From Paenibacillus woosongensis (lineage in GTDB: Bacteria; Bacillota; Bacilli; Paenibacillales; Paenibacillaceae): DNA of 64,000 nt. Location: the NCBI RefSeq assembly GCF_030122845.1, contig NZ_CP126084.1:1426001-1490000 (forward strand), written 5' to 3'. The notes beneath the pieces were generated by a model. The model was not told where the DNA came from. It did not search any database and saw only the letters and a program-made list of their open reading frames with translations. The number at the start of each line of letters is the position of its first letter. The stretch's first letter is position 1. Position numbers and translations under genes: made by a program. Shown piece after piece: positions 45,131 to 54,900 of the stretch.

Positions 45131-45806
45131 TATTTCTGTCATGCTGGACAGTATGATTCAATACGAGGCTGAAATCAGGAAGGCGATCGGCGAGACCTTC
45201 TTCATGGTGGGAATATCGGTTGCCGCTGCCATCGTCTGCGGCCTGCCTGTCGGCACCCTGCTGTTCCTGTGCCGTAAAGGCCAGATCTACGAAAACCGCA
45301 CCTGCTCATGGCTGCTTAACGGCCTCGTCAATATCATCCGCTCCTTCCCGTTTCTGCTGCTGGTTGTCTTCATGATTCCGCTCACCCGGATCATTGTGGG
45401 TACAGCAATCGGCACGGTGGCGGCCTCGATACCTTTGTCGGTCGTGGCGATTGCGCTCTATGCCCGGCAGGTGGAGCAGGCGCTGCTCGATGTGCCTCGC
45501 GGCGTGATCGAAGCGGCGCGCTCGATGGGTGCGTCCAAGCTGGAGATGATCGTCAAGTTTCTGTACGTGGAGGCTCGATCAGGCCTCGTGCTGGGATTAA
45601 CTACGTCGACGATCAGCTATATTTCCTATTCAACTGTCGTGGGGATCGTCGGAGGCGGCGGGATTGGCGATTTTGCCATTCGATACGGATATCAGCGTTT
45701 TGAGACGGAACTGATGACCGGGGTGATCCTATTGATGATCGTGCTGGTACAGGGTATTCAATATGCAGGCACGACGATTTCCAAGTTGCTGGATAAGCGG
45801 TCATAG
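45123..45806 (+). CDS. metI: Methionine-type ABC transporter permease
   Basis: This 227-residue permease has five transmembrane helices, the MetI-type TFFMVGISVAAAIVCGLPVG start and NIIRSFPFLLLVVFMIPLTR. The cytoplasmic coupling loop is GVIEAARSMGASKLEMIVKF. Length and loop agree with MetI/YusB. ATG 45123 overlaps the metN end. It forms the channel for methionine or a related amino acid together with MetN and the lipoprotein encoded next. Confidence 0.9.
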   Translation: MFDISVMLDSMIQYEAEIRKAIGETFFMVGISVAAAIVCGLPVGTLLFLCRKGQIYENRTCSWLLNGLVNIIRSFPFLLLVVFMIPLTRIIVGTAIGTVAASIPLSVVAIALYARQVEQALLDVPRGVIEAARSMGASKLEMIVKFLYVEARSGLVLGLTTSTISYISYSTVVGIVGGGGIGDFAIRYGYQRFETELMTGVILLMIVLVQGIQYAGTTISKLLDKRS

Positions 45807-45865
45807 CTGCAAGATTTATAATTTTTTACATTATACTTAGAGAAATATTCGGAGGGAAACATACG

Positions 45866-46711
45866 ATGAAAAAATGGATGCTCATGCTCTCATTACTAAT
45901 GGTTGTTGTGGCCGGCTGCGGTAAACAAGCGGACAGCGGCGCAGCGAATAAGGAGGCTTCGCCTGCGGAATCGCAGCAGCAGCAGGAGGAGGTCACGCTT
46001 AAAGTGGCAACCCTTATTCCGCCGATGACCGAGATCCTTGAGCTCGTTCAGCCGCTGCTGAAGGAAGAAGGCGTTAATCTGGAGCTTGTCGTATTGTCGG
46101 ACAATATCCAGCCGAACGATGCGCTGGCGAATAAGGAAGTGGACGTCAACTTCTTTCAGCACGTCCCGTATATGGAGCAGTACAACCAGAACAAGAATGC
46201 TGATCTGGTAGCTGTACAACCAATCTATCACGCTGTATACGGCGCTTATTCGAAGCGTTATAAATCGATGGAGGAGCTGCCGGAGGGCGCGGTGATCGCC
46301 ATCGCTAACGACCCTTCCAACATTGGACGTTCGCTGGATATGCTGGATAAAGCCGGCATTATCAAGCTGAAGGAAGGCGTCGGCATTGAAGCGACGCAAG
46401 CAGATATTATCGAAAATGAGAAGAACTATAAGTTCGAGGAAGTGGATTTGCTTATGCTGGCGCGGATGCTGGACGATGCGGATCTCGTGCTCATGACGCC
46501 GGCTTATGCGAGCCCGCTCGGCTTGACGCCGAAGAAGGACGCGCTATTGACCGAGACGGCGGAATCCGATTTCGCGATTACGCTAGTAGCCCGCGAGGAT
46601 AACAAGGACTCCGAAGCGGTGCAGAAGCTGGCCAAGGCCATGTCCGGTCCTGAGGTGAAGCAGTTCCTGCAAGACAATTACGATGAAATCGCCATTCCTG
46701 CTTTCGAATGA
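45866..46711 (+). CDS. metQ: Methionine-type substrate-binding lipoprotein (NlpA family)
   Basis: A lipoprotein signal ends in VVAGC (Cys near 18). The NlpA/MetQ fold follows: LKVATLIPPMTEILELV, NEVDVNFFQH-like NKEVDVNFFQHVPYMEQYN, YSKRYKSMEELPEGAVIAIANDPSN and AIPAFE at the end. At 281 residues it is the usual size. It binds methionine or a related amino acid outside the membrane. It follows metI by 59 bp with its own GGAGGG ribosome binding site and a TATACT box upstream, so an extra promoter is possible. A strong terminator ends the operon. Confidence 0.9.
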   Translation: MKKWMLMLSLLMVVVAGCGKQADSGAANKEASPAESQQQQEEVTLKVATLIPPMTEILELVQPLLKEEGVNLELVVLSDNIQPNDALANKEVDVNFFQHVPYMEQYNQNKNADLVAVQPIYHAVYGAYSKRYKSMEELPEGAVIAIANDPSNIGRSLDMLDKAGIIKLKEGVGIEATQADIIENEKNYKFEEVDLLMLARMLDDADLVLMTPAYASPLGLTPKKDALLTETAESDFAITLVAREDNKDSEAVQKLAKAMSGPEVKQFLQDNYDEIAIPAFE

Positions 46712-46730
46712 TTTCAAATGAACATTACAC

Positions 46731-46771
46731 AAAAATCCGGGACTTCCCCATGCGGGAGGCCCCGGATTTTT
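46731..46771 (+). terminator. Terminator of the methionine-type importer operon
   Basis: AAAAATCCGGG...CCCC pairs with GGGG-CCCGGATTTTT type arms around ATG; the T-run ends the stem. Confidence 0.88.
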
Positions 46772-47186
46772 GCTTCTAACGATATAGGTGATCCACAGGC
46801 TGCCCTAGATTTCAGAGAAGTGTATCAGGACTCAAAGCATGAAGAAGATGGCGCAAATGATGAGCAAGAAGGTGGAGAGCCAGAAGTAGAGAATTCTTCA
46901 TCAGGAGAAGCCGAGTTCTGGACTTGATGGAGATGTCCCAGACTGGATGACGGATGGCGGAGACACTGGCGGTGTTCTTTGTGCGAATCATCATCTGGCA
47001 TATGATAATAGCCTCTTTAACTTAATCCCTTAACATACGAAATTGATACATTACCGTTTTGGTGTGAGGCTTGGGAGCTGGGAGAAGCAGAAGAAAAAGG
47101 ACAGTGACTCATTTGTATGTCCTGAGCGCGGTTACGAACAACCAAGGCATGTGACTGCGAAGATATTACCTAATGAGTAGAGAAAA
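46772..47186. other. About 415-bp gap with no supported gene
   Basis: Short frames exist on both strands but none has a ribosome binding site or recognisable domain. No promoter or repeat stands out. Confidence 0.45.
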
Positions 47187-47214
47187 GGAGCATTCTATGT
47201 TAACTGAATGCTCC
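47187..47214 (-). terminator. Terminator of the small secreted protein gene
   Basis: GGAGCATTC (47187-47195) pairs with GAATGCTCC (47206-47214); on the minus strand it is followed by TTTTC. Confidence 0.8.
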
Positions 47215-47221
47215 TGATCTA

Positions 47222-47575
47222 TTAAGGCCAATATGGATTGAAGTAAACGTAACCCTTATAGGTCACATAATGGTAACCTGAACCATCGTTACTAATAACG
47301 GTGAGGTAAGGATTAACCAGTTGTAGTGTTCCTGTAAACCTACCAGCTGGAAAGTAAGTAATGTGGTAGTAATTAAGTGATGGACCAGAAGAATCTTTCT
47401 CTCCCTTTCCAAAATTAATAGTTCTAGAAACTTCTACATATTTCGGAGAGGTATCATAGAAGTCATTAGCCTTATTTGCTGCACTGGCTGTTGATGCTGG
47501 CAATACTGAAGTAATAGCAATTAAAAATGTCAAGAAGAGAGTGATAAAAGATATTCTTTTTAAACTAAATTTCAT
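47222..47575 (-). CDS. Small secreted protein, hypothetical
   Basis: The 117-residue protein has a clear signal peptide (about 1-33, SFITLFLTFLIAITSVLPAS, ending TASA). A mature part of about 84 residues follows, rich in Tyr, Asn, Gly and Ser, with a beta-like pattern ending VTYKGYVYFNPYWP. The start is strong: AAAGGAGGTG lies 9 bases ahead on the minus strand. The coding sequence is more AT-rich than its neighbours. No family is recognised; a role outside the cell is all that can be said. Confidence 0.7.
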   Translation of the reverse strand: MKFSLKRISFITLFLTFLIAITSVLPASTASAANKANDFYDTSPKYVEVSRTINFGKGEKDSSGPSLNYYHITYFPAGRFTGTLQLVNPYLTVISNDGSGYHYVTYKGYVYFNPYWP

Positions 47576-47790
47576 AGATTACACCTCCTTTTTTAATTAA
47601 TATATACATTTATGGAAAAAAAATCAATTATATTTTAAATATAATATGTAAATATAGAAATTAAAGGTATTTAATTGAATATAAGATTAGGATGATATTA
47701 GTAAATGTAATAGATAGATGACTATGCTTACATGATGAGTTTGAGTTGATAAGTTAATGCACAGTTCAATCATATAGCGCGTAAGGGGGT
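47576..47790. other. AT-rich upstream region of the secreted protein gene
   Basis: This very AT-rich stretch probably carries the promoter of the minus-strand gene. No confident -35/-10 pair could be chosen. Confidence 0.35.
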
Positions 47791-47973
47791 ATGGTGATGC
47801 TGGACGAAGGACTTAAGACGGAATCATGGACTTCGGAGCAGATCAATGTGCACCTTCAGCGGATCGGAGCGGATAAGCTGCCAAACATAGTTGTAAGTAG
47901 TCGATTGGATAGGGCTGCTCCACAAATAGCAATGAAGAGTGGACGGTACCACAAACGGGGCGGAGAGTATTGA
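47791..47973 (+). CDS. Short frame, doubtful gene (60 aa)
   Basis: The frame starts ATG after AAGGGGGT, close to the start codon, and reads MVMLDEGLKTESWTSEQINVHL and a basic tail SGRYHKRGGEY. No domain is recognised. It stands just before another unrecognised remnant, so both may be leftovers of a mobile or phage-derived segment. Existence as a real gene is uncertain. Confidence 0.25.
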   Translation: MVMLDEGLKTESWTSEQINVHLQRIGADKLPNIVVSSRLDRAAPQIAMKSGRYHKRGGEY

Positions 47974-47990
47974 TTCTCAAATCACACTGA

Positions 47991-48263
47991 AAATATCCCG
48001 TATATTATTACACAAAATATTTTCACAACGAAGACCCCTATATCCTCTTTCCGAAAGCAAGTGAGCAGGAAATCCAGCGTACGAAATTCCTGCTCGGAAA
48101 ATATACAAGTATGATTTCTTTGATGCGAGACTTCGAGGAGAATGAACAGGATTTGAAGCAGGTGGCCATTTACCTTCGCCGAACTGTATCATTCATGCTT
48201 CACGTACAAATGTCATATCGTTATTCGACCCGGCGCAGACGCAAATCCTTCGTAAACCATTGA
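47991..48263 (+). pseudogene. Remnant frame without start (helical, unknown family)
   Basis: Open from just after TGA at 47988, the frame reads KYFHNEDPYILFPKASEQ, then KFLLGKYTSMISLMRDFEEN and EQDLKQVAIYLRRTV before running into the end of the opposite gene. The middle part looks like genuine helical protein. There is no start codon with a ribosome binding site. I read it as the 3' part of a decayed gene. Confidence 0.3.
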
Positions 48264-48973
48264 CGGTAGCTGAGCGTGCTGAGCAGGATGCTGGTAATGG
48301 CGGCGGAGCTGGTAAAGGCAAATACGATCAGAATTTGATAGCGAACCGCCTCGACGGGATCGGCTCCGGCGATGATCATGCCGGTCATCATGCCCGGCAG
48401 CTGGACGAGCCCAACGGTTTTCATTCCATCGATCGTCGGGATCATACTCGATTTCACGGAGCGTTTCATGACATCCTGAACCGATCTCCGAGCGGATGCG
48501 CCCAGGGAGAGCAGCGTTTCGATTTCGCCGCGCGAGGCAAGGATATCGCGTTTGAACTGGTTCAGGAACAATCCGGCTACCACCATGGCGTTGCCAATGG
48601 TCATGCCGCTGATCGGAATGATGTATTGGGGTGTTGGCTCTATAATGTCCAGACCCAGCAAGAGGCCCATCATGAGCAATTCCGTGGCTGCAATGGCGAT
48701 GGCTACTCTCCACCAGATTCCTGCCAGTCCTTTGCCCCGCTTGGCGGCATTGCTGGCAGCGACGGTAATCATGAATATGACGATGGCTATGATGAATAAC
48801 GGATGATTGCTGTTAAATACAAACTGAAGCACATAGCCGACGAACAGCAGCTGCGCAGCGGCACGGATCGTTCCGCTGGCGATATCCTTCTCCAGATCAA
48901 GCTTCTGCCATACGGAGATCAGCATCGTGACCATCACGAAAATGATTGTAAAGCTGAGTGCTAAGAGAGACAT
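48221..48973 (-). CDS. fetB: FetB-like ABC exporter permease (UPF0014)
   Basis: The 250-residue protein has six or seven transmembrane helices and the UPF0014 pattern: WQKLDLEKDIASGTIRAAAQL, PISGMTIGNAM, IETLLSLGASARRSVQ and KSSMIPTIDGMKTVGLV. E. coli FetAB exports iron and helps resist oxidative stress; the function here is by homology. It overlaps the ATPase gene by 13 bp. The 3' end overlaps a plus-strand gene remnant. Confidence 0.85.
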   Translation of the reverse strand: MSLLALSFTIIFVMVTMLISVWQKLDLEKDIASGTIRAAAQLLFVGYVLQFVFNSNHPLFIIAIVIFMITVAASNAAKRGKGLAGIWWRVAIAIAATELLMMGLLLGLDIIEPTPQYIIPISGMTIGNAMVVAGLFLNQFKRDILASRGEIETLLSLGASARRSVQDVMKRSVKSSMIPTIDGMKTVGLVQLPGMMTGMIIAGADPVEAVRYQILIVFAFTSSAAITSILLSTLSYRQWFTKDLRLRRVE

Positions 48974-49713
48974 AATTCACCTCTGTCCAGCGGCTGATTC
49001 AGGAATTTGCGGGCAAGACCTGTCTCAGGCTGCTCAAAAAACTGCTTCGCCGGTGTCCTTTCCAGCAAGGTGTGATCACCCATAAACCAGACATAATCGC
49101 TGATCCGGGCAGCCTGCTCCAGTTGATGCGTCACCCAGATCATGGCGGTGCCTTCCTGGCGATGCCATTGTTGAAGCAGTTCTTCTACCCTTATGGCGTT
49201 GCTCTGATCCAGCGAAGCTGTGATTTCGTCGAGCAATAGTATTTTTGGCCGCAGCAGCAGCGACCGGATCAGGGCGATGCGCTGCTTCTCCCCGCCGGAT
49301 AAATCGGCTGCAGTTTTGCTGAGGTCGATCGTCTCAAGGCCTGCTTGTGCAAGCAGCTTGCCCACAAGCGGAGCGTCGTAAGGAATGCGGTGCAATTGAT
49401 GCACCGTCCGCAAATTATCCTCGACGCTGCCGGGCAGCATAACGGCCTGCTGGGCCACGTAGCAGACAGCTTTGCGCCATTCTATAGGATCGATTTGCGT
49501 GGAAGATATGCCCTCTAGGCGGATATCGCCTTCATCGGCTATATCCAGCAGGGATAAAATTCGCAGCAAGGTGCTTTTGCCTTGCCCTGACATGCCCAGA
49601 AGGGCAACGCGGTCGTGGCGGGCTACCGCTGCGCTGACATTGCTAAATAGAAGAGTCCCGGGCGAGTCGGCATGGCTCTTCTTCAATTGTTCCAATTCAA
49701 GCAGAGTAGGCAA
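48961..49713 (-). CDS. fetA: FetA-like ABC exporter ATP-binding protein
   Basis: The ATPase has Walker A GMSGQGKST, Q-loop CYVAQQAVML, signature DLSGGEKQRIALIRSL, Walker B ILLLDEITASLD and H-loop THQLEQAA. It is encoded directly upstream of, and overlapping, the FetB-like permease. Together they should export iron or another metal. The start is chosen as TTG 49713 because AAAGAGGTG lies about 9 bases ahead of it. A GTG at 49725 is also in frame but is itself part of that ribosome binding site. Confidence 0.83.
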   Translation of the reverse strand: MPTLLELEQLKKSHADSPGTLLFSNVSAAVARHDRVALLGMSGQGKSTLLRILSLLDIADEGDIRLEGISSTQIDPIEWRKAVCYVAQQAVMLPGSVEDNLRTVHQLHRIPYDAPLVGKLLAQAGLETIDLSKTAADLSGGEKQRIALIRSLLLRPKILLLDEITASLDQSNAIRVEELLQQWHRQEGTAMIWVTHQLEQAARISDYVWFMGDHTLLERTPAKQFFEQPETGLARKFLNQPLDRGELCLS

Positions 49714-49963
49714 GATGGTGGGCACCTCTTTTTTTACAGGATATTTATATAGTACATTTTAACAAACCGTTGGAATAAAAAGTGGATTACACAACGTATG
49801 AAATAATGTTATAATAATTGAAAGTGAAATGAATTTACATGAAACATGTCATGGGATGGTTTCAAGTGTGACTTCCTTCACTGGAATAAGTATTAATTTG
49901 TAGTATTCTAAATTCAAGGCAACAAACAGAGCTTGATAATAACAAAAATAACATTTGAATATG

Positions 49964-50110
49964 GATCTTCGGGGTAAGGTGAAATTCCTGACCGGCGGTG
50001 ATAGTCCGTTCCTTGAACGGCCTTCAGCCCGCGACTCCCTGTCTGAATGAGGCAGGGACTGATCTGGTGAAAATCCAGGGCCGACGGTAAAGTCCGGATG
50101 GGAGAAGATC
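49964..50110 (+). ncRNA. FMN riboswitch (RFN element)
   Basis: The element shows the RFN landmarks in order: GGGGTAAGGTGAAATTCC, GACCGGCGGT, AGCCCGCGAC, a variable GACTCCCTG...CAGGGAC arm, GATCTGGTGAAAATCCAG, GGCCGACGGT, AGTCCGGATGGGAGAAG. It lies 130 bp before an EamA transporter gene. High FMN should cause termination at the following hairpin. Confidence 0.95.
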
Positions 50111-50160
50111 AAGGGTAAGCATGCTGCGGATTTGTCATGTCCAGGCAAGCTTATTTGATC

Positions 50161-50201
50161 AGCCCCCGTACAGGTCGACGATGTCGATGACGGGGGTTTT
50201 C
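50161..50201 (+). terminator. Regulated terminator of the FMN riboswitch
   Basis: GCCCCCGT near 50162-50169 pairs with ACGGGGG (50190-50196), followed by TTTTCTG. Confidence 0.82.
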
Positions 50202-50241
50202 TGCACATAAGACTCCGTATTCAAGGTAAGGAGACTGCAAG

Positions 50242-51222
50242 ATGGAAAACGCAACTGTAGGAGTCAAAATCAAACCTTCGCTGCCGCTGCAGGCCGCCCG
50301 ACCGAAAAGCGGGTTCTGGCTAGTCGTTCTCGGAGCTGCCCTTTGGGGGGCCGATCCGCTATTTCGCATCATTTTGCTCAAGTCGCTCACATCGGCGCAA
50401 ATCGTGCTGCTGGAGCATATCATCATCGCCTTGATTGCCATTCCGGTCATGTGGAAGAATCGCCAGGAGCTGCGAGGATTGGGCTGGAAGCAAGCCGGAG
50501 CCCTGCTCTTCATTTCGTGGGGCGGATCGGCCATAGCCACCATCCTGTTCACGATGGGACTCGTTCATGGCAATCCCAATGCCGTTCTGCTTCTGCAGAA
50601 GCTCCAGCCGCTGTTTGCGATCGTCCTGGCAAGAATGTTGCTGAAGGAACGGCTGCCGCGTCATTTCTCTTGGCTGATTATTCTGGCACTGGCCGGCACC
50701 TATCTGCTGACCTTCGGCTTTACCCTGCCGATCGGGCACTGGAGCGAAATTGTACAGGTCGGCAGCCTGCTGTCGCTTGGCGCGGCGGCGCTGTGGGGCG
50801 GTTCTACAGTAATGGGCCGTCTGATGGTGGGCCAAATGAAATACGAGACGGTAACCTCGCTTCGCTTCGTGCTGGCACTGCCGTTGTTGTTCGCAATTAC
50901 CTGGAACGAAGGGGCAGCTTGGAACATACCTACTGAGGCTGGCGCTTTTGCGGCCGTATCCTTGAATTTGCTCGGTCAAGCGCTGCTGCCAGGCTTGCTC
51001 AGCCTGCTCGTCTACTATAAAGGGCTCACTACGACCAAGGCCTCGGTCGCCACACTTGCAGAGCTAAGCTTCCCGATGGTCGGAGTACTTATCAACTGGA
51101 TTGCCTTTCAGGAGATGGTCACGGTCGCTCAGGCCTTCGGTTTTATGCTGATCTGGGCTACGCTGTTCGTGATTTCCCGGCAGTCACAGGCAGCGCCTGA
51201 TGCGGCACTTAAGTCTTCATAA
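50242..51222 (+). CDS. EamA-family (DMT) transporter, probable riboflavin transporter
   Basis: The 326-residue membrane protein has about ten transmembrane helices in two EamA repeats (about 35-160 and 175-310): VLGAALWGADPLFRIILLKS, NPNAVLLLQKLQPLFAIVLARMLLKE, LLSLGAAALWGGSTVMGRLM and TLAELSFPMVGVLINWIAF. EamA proteins move small molecules across the membrane. The FMN riboswitch in its leader makes riboflavin or a flavin the most likely substrate. This parallels RibN of Rhizobium, an EamA-like riboflavin importer controlled the same way. The start follows AAGGAG at good spacing. It is a single-gene transcript. Confidence 0.87.
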   Translation: MENATVGVKIKPSLPLQAARPKSGFWLVVLGAALWGADPLFRIILLKSLTSAQIVLLEHIIIALIAIPVMWKNRQELRGLGWKQAGALLFISWGGSAIATILFTMGLVHGNPNAVLLLQKLQPLFAIVLARMLLKERLPRHFSWLIILALAGTYLLTFGFTLPIGHWSEIVQVGSLLSLGAAALWGGSTVMGRLMVGQMKYETVTSLRFVLALPLLFAITWNEGAAWNIPTEAGAFAAVSLNLLGQALLPGLLSLLVYYKGLTTTKASVATLAELSFPMVGVLINWIAFQEMVTVAQAFGFMLIWATLFVISRQSQAAPDAALKSS

Positions 51223-51285
51223 TTCATGTAGATAAGATGAACAACATGTACGTACTTGCCACATATTTATTTGTTGGGTTCAACT

Positions 51286-51484
51286 TATAATAAAATAAAT
51301 GGATTTATAGTAGTTAGTTTTTGCAGCAAGAAGGGAAAAATAGATTTAAATGGATTTCATATCGCTAGAAGGAGAGAAGCTGCCCATGATGGGTGGGATC
51401 CATGATTTTAGAGTCTTAAATCCATCTACTTCCCTAAAACAATTGTTTGGAGTTTGATTAGATGCCTGTATTCCATTTAATTAG
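51286..51484 (-). repeat. MITE-like intergenic repeat, copy B (inverted relative to copy A)
   Basis: The minus strand of this segment aligns with 36474-36664 over about 190 bp. Its ends are also inverted (AAATGGATTT against ATTCCATTTAA). It is non-coding and lies just after the EamA gene. Confidence 0.8.
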
Positions 51485-51578
51485 GACCGTTTGGTGTGCA
51501 TCTTATGGTACAGCATCTTAGTACAACGGTTGATATATAATGAACTTGATCTGCCTGCTGCACATTCATTTCAATAGT

Positions 51579-51794
51579 TTATTTTATATAGAAATGATTG
51601 CTTTCGGATCGATCATCATCGTTGTCTTCCAGTGGAAGGCAGGTGGTGATCGATTTTTTGTGATACGCATCGCGGAGAAATGACCGCAAAATTTGGAGCA
51701 GCTCGGTCATATTCACCAGTGAGATGGCAATAAAGTATAACAAGGCCAGCGGATTCATCTTCCTGACAAGAAGAAGCCTGCTGTTTTTTTGCAT
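51579..51794 (-). CDS. Small hydrophobic protein, possible type I toxin
   Basis: The frame encodes up to 71 residues: a basic N-terminus, one hydrophobic helix (NPLALLYFIAISLVNM), a charged segment and an acidic tail (LEDNDDDRSESN). A shorter product from the internal ATG at 51758 is possible. Neither start has a well-spaced ribosome binding site. The 3' part overlaps, on the opposite strand, a strong hairpin with a T-run that could end an antisense RNA. One short membrane peptide with an overlapping antisense terminator is the layout of type I toxins of the TxpA/BsrG or holin-like kind. This is a suggestion from arrangement only. Confidence 0.4.
   Translation of the reverse strand: MQKNSRLLLVRKMNPLALLYFIAISLVNMTELLQILRSFLRDAYHKKSITTCLPLEDNDDDRSESNHFYIK
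51608..51664 (+). terminator. Strong hairpin with T-run, possible end of an antisense RNA
   Basis: ATCGATC...CTTCC pairs with GGAAG...GTGATCGAT, ending at 51652, followed by TTTTTT. TATAAT at 51536-51541, on the same strand, could start a transcript of about 115 nt. Confidence 0.65.
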
Positions 51795-51903
51795 TTATGG
51801 GTCAATCAGCTAATTTACATAAAGCGCTACATTTAAAGCGTTAACGATAACATTTGTTCTATATGATGGGGGCGATAGTAATCATCATACAGGGAGGGAA
51901 TTC

Positions 51904-54900
51904 ATGTTGCGAAATATGGGCAGGAGGATTGTATATTTACTGCTGGCGGTTCAGCTTCTTGCCGGCTCACTATTTACAGGGGCTGCGGCTTATGCTGAAG
52001 ATGATAACGCAGCACTTGATCATTTGGAGCAGCTTGAGGCGGGAGAAATTGGCGCTGGCGGGCCGCAGGCTGGCGAACTCCAAACCGATGCCGGACAAGC
52101 CGGTCATAGACAACCTGCGGAAGCATATTCCGTAACGCAAAATGTATACGTTGCAGCGGCCTCTTACGATTTTACAGACAAGCTTTACATTCGCAAAATC
52201 GGTTCATACCGGGTTGGCTCCACCAACAAGGACGGCGGCGTGGCCGAGATCGTGAAATACAATAAAGGGAACGGGAGGTTCTACCTCGTTAACGGTTCCT
52301 CCAACCCGCCAAGCCTTGATATCGTCAAGCTGGCCGGCGGTGCTTTAACGAAGGAGAAGACGATTCAAGTCAAGGAGCTGGCAGAGACGGACGGCTTCCA
52401 ATACGGCGACTTGACCAGCGTCGATGTACATGCGGAAACGAAGCGCATAGCTGTAGCAGTACAGGAAGCGGATGCGGCCAAAGCGGGCAAAATACTCGTC
52501 ATGGATGAGGACGGGAATTTGCTGACGACTTACGAGGCCGGCGTGCAGCCGGACATGCTTCTGTTTACGCCGGACGGACGCTATATACTGACGGCGGATG
52601 AAGGAGAACCGCGGCTTGCCGGGATCGATCCGGAAGGCAGCGTTACGATCGTCGATACGCTGACCGAAGAGGTGACGCATGTTAAATTTGATGATCCTGC
52701 GGTGATCGATGATTTGGTGCATATCCGTGGAGCTTCCGGCGCAGACGGCAGCATCACTGGTCCGGGGAATAAAGCCGATGCCTTGTTCGATTTGGAACCG
52801 GAGTATATTGCCCTTTCTTCAGATGGAGAGACCGCTTATGTGTCGCTGCAAGAGAACAATGCGATCGCTGAGATCGATATCGTCGCCAAAACGGTAACAG
52901 CCGTGCGCGGGCTAGGAGTGAAAGATTTAAACGACCCGGCCAATTCGTTGGACTTGGTGAAGGACGGGACGATCAAGCTGGAGAATGTTCCATTCTTCGG
53001 CCAATATATGCCGGATGGAATAGCTGCCTATGATTTTGGCGGTCAGACCTATCTGTTTACGGCCAATGAAGGAGATGTCACCGAATGGCCTGACCGGGTG
53101 AACGGCACAACGCTTGGCAAGCTGCGAACCCGGCTGAACCCCGACTCTGCGGCAGCGCAGTTTCTAGAGGGCAAGGGAACGGTTTACGATAAAGTCGAGG
53201 TCGCCGGGGATATGGGGAACGACGAGGTCTATTTGTACGGGGGACGTTCTTTCTCCATATGGAATGCTGCGGACATGCGGCTTGTGTATGATAGCGGCAG
53301 TGATTTTGAGCAAATTACAGCTCAGCGTCTGCCGGATTATTTCAATGCGAGCAACAGCAAGGCAGAGAAGGATGATCGCAGCGGCAAAAAAGGCCCTGAG
53401 CCCGAATACGTCTCGGTTGGCCGGGTCGGCGATAAAGTGTTTGCTTTTATCGGGCTGGAGCGGATCGGCGGCGTGATGACTTATGACGTGACTGACCCGG
53501 CGGCGCCGGAATTCGTCAATTATACGAATACACGCGATTTCGGCGCGGGCCTGGATACCGATACGGGGCCGGAGGGACTGGAGTTCATTCCTGCGCCAGA
53601 CAGCCCGACGGGGCGCCCGCTGCTGCTTGTTGCAAACGAGGTTGGCGGCACCGTGACTGTCCTGGAGTTGGAGGTTACTAAGGTAACCTTGAATAAGACG
53701 GACTTGCGCCTTAATTTGGGCGGTGCCGGGGAGAAGCTGACGGCAGTGGTGGACGCCGTCGGCGTTGGCCAAATCGGTGTGAACTGGACATCCTCCAATC
53801 CCGGTATCGCGGCGGTAAATGGAGATGGCCTCGTTACACCTGTATCTGCCGGGAGTGCGGAGGTTACGGCAATCAGCGAAGACGGCTATGGCATGGCTAT
53901 GGCGAAAGTTACCGTGAGTGAGGCTGCCCCGGCGGACTGGAAGCTGACGGTGATGCATACCAATGATACGCATGCCCATTTAGCCGATGTCGCAAGACGC
54001 GGAACCCTTGTCAGGGAAATCCGCGAGGAGACGGCCGGAAACAGCCTGTTGGTCGATGCAGGGGATGTGTTCTCGGGGGATCTTTATTTTACCAAGTGGC
54101 TGGGGTTGGCTGATTTGGCGTTTATGAATCAGCTGCAATATGACGCAATGACCTTCGGCAATCACGAGTTTGACCGGGGAACAGCCGTACTTGCCGAATT
54201 TGTGAGCCAGGCACAGTTCCCGCTGGTAAGCTCGAACATTGATTTCAGCAAGGATAATCATATGGTGCCATGGATTAGATCGCCTAAGACGATGAGGGCT
54301 GGCACTTCTCAAGCGGCAGGGGATGCTGGCGTGTATCCGTATGTCGTGTTTGACGTCAACGGCAAGCGTGTTGGTGTGATGGGCCTGACTACAGAAGACA
54401 CCAAGGAAACATCGAGTCCCGGAAAAAATGTTGCATTTCTTCCCGCTGCAGAGGCTGCAGCTGAGACGGTAAAGGCGATGGAGCAAGAAGGAATTCAGAT
54501 CATTATCGCCTTGTCCCATCTAGGCTATAGCCGGGATAAACAGCTCGCTGGCGCAGTGGACGGGATCGACCTGATTGTCGGCGGCCATACCCATACGAAG
54601 CTGGATGAGCCGGAAATCATCTTGAATTCGGATGGCGGCGCGCCGACGGTGATCGTGCAGGCCAATGAATGGGGGAAATATTTGGGCCGCGTCGATCTTT
54701 ATTTTGACCGTAACGGCGTCGTGCTGACGGGAGCGGGCCAAACGTCCGGAAGACTCCTTCCCGTAGACAGCCAGGTAGAGGAAGATCGCGAGCTGAAAGC
54801 GATGCTGGAGCCATATAACGCTGAACTGGACGTACTCAAGAAGCAGGTGATCGGAATTGCCGGCGTTGTTCTCGACGGGGAGCGCGACCATGTGCGCTCC

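Noticed and set aside
46718..46994. Small frames after the methionine importer
   Set aside because: The plus-strand frame begins inside the operon terminator and the minus-strand frame has no ribosome binding site or domain.
49726..49960. Promoter candidates before the FMN riboswitch
   Set aside because: TTGTAG and TAATAA-like boxes occur but none has good spacing; no single choice could be supported.
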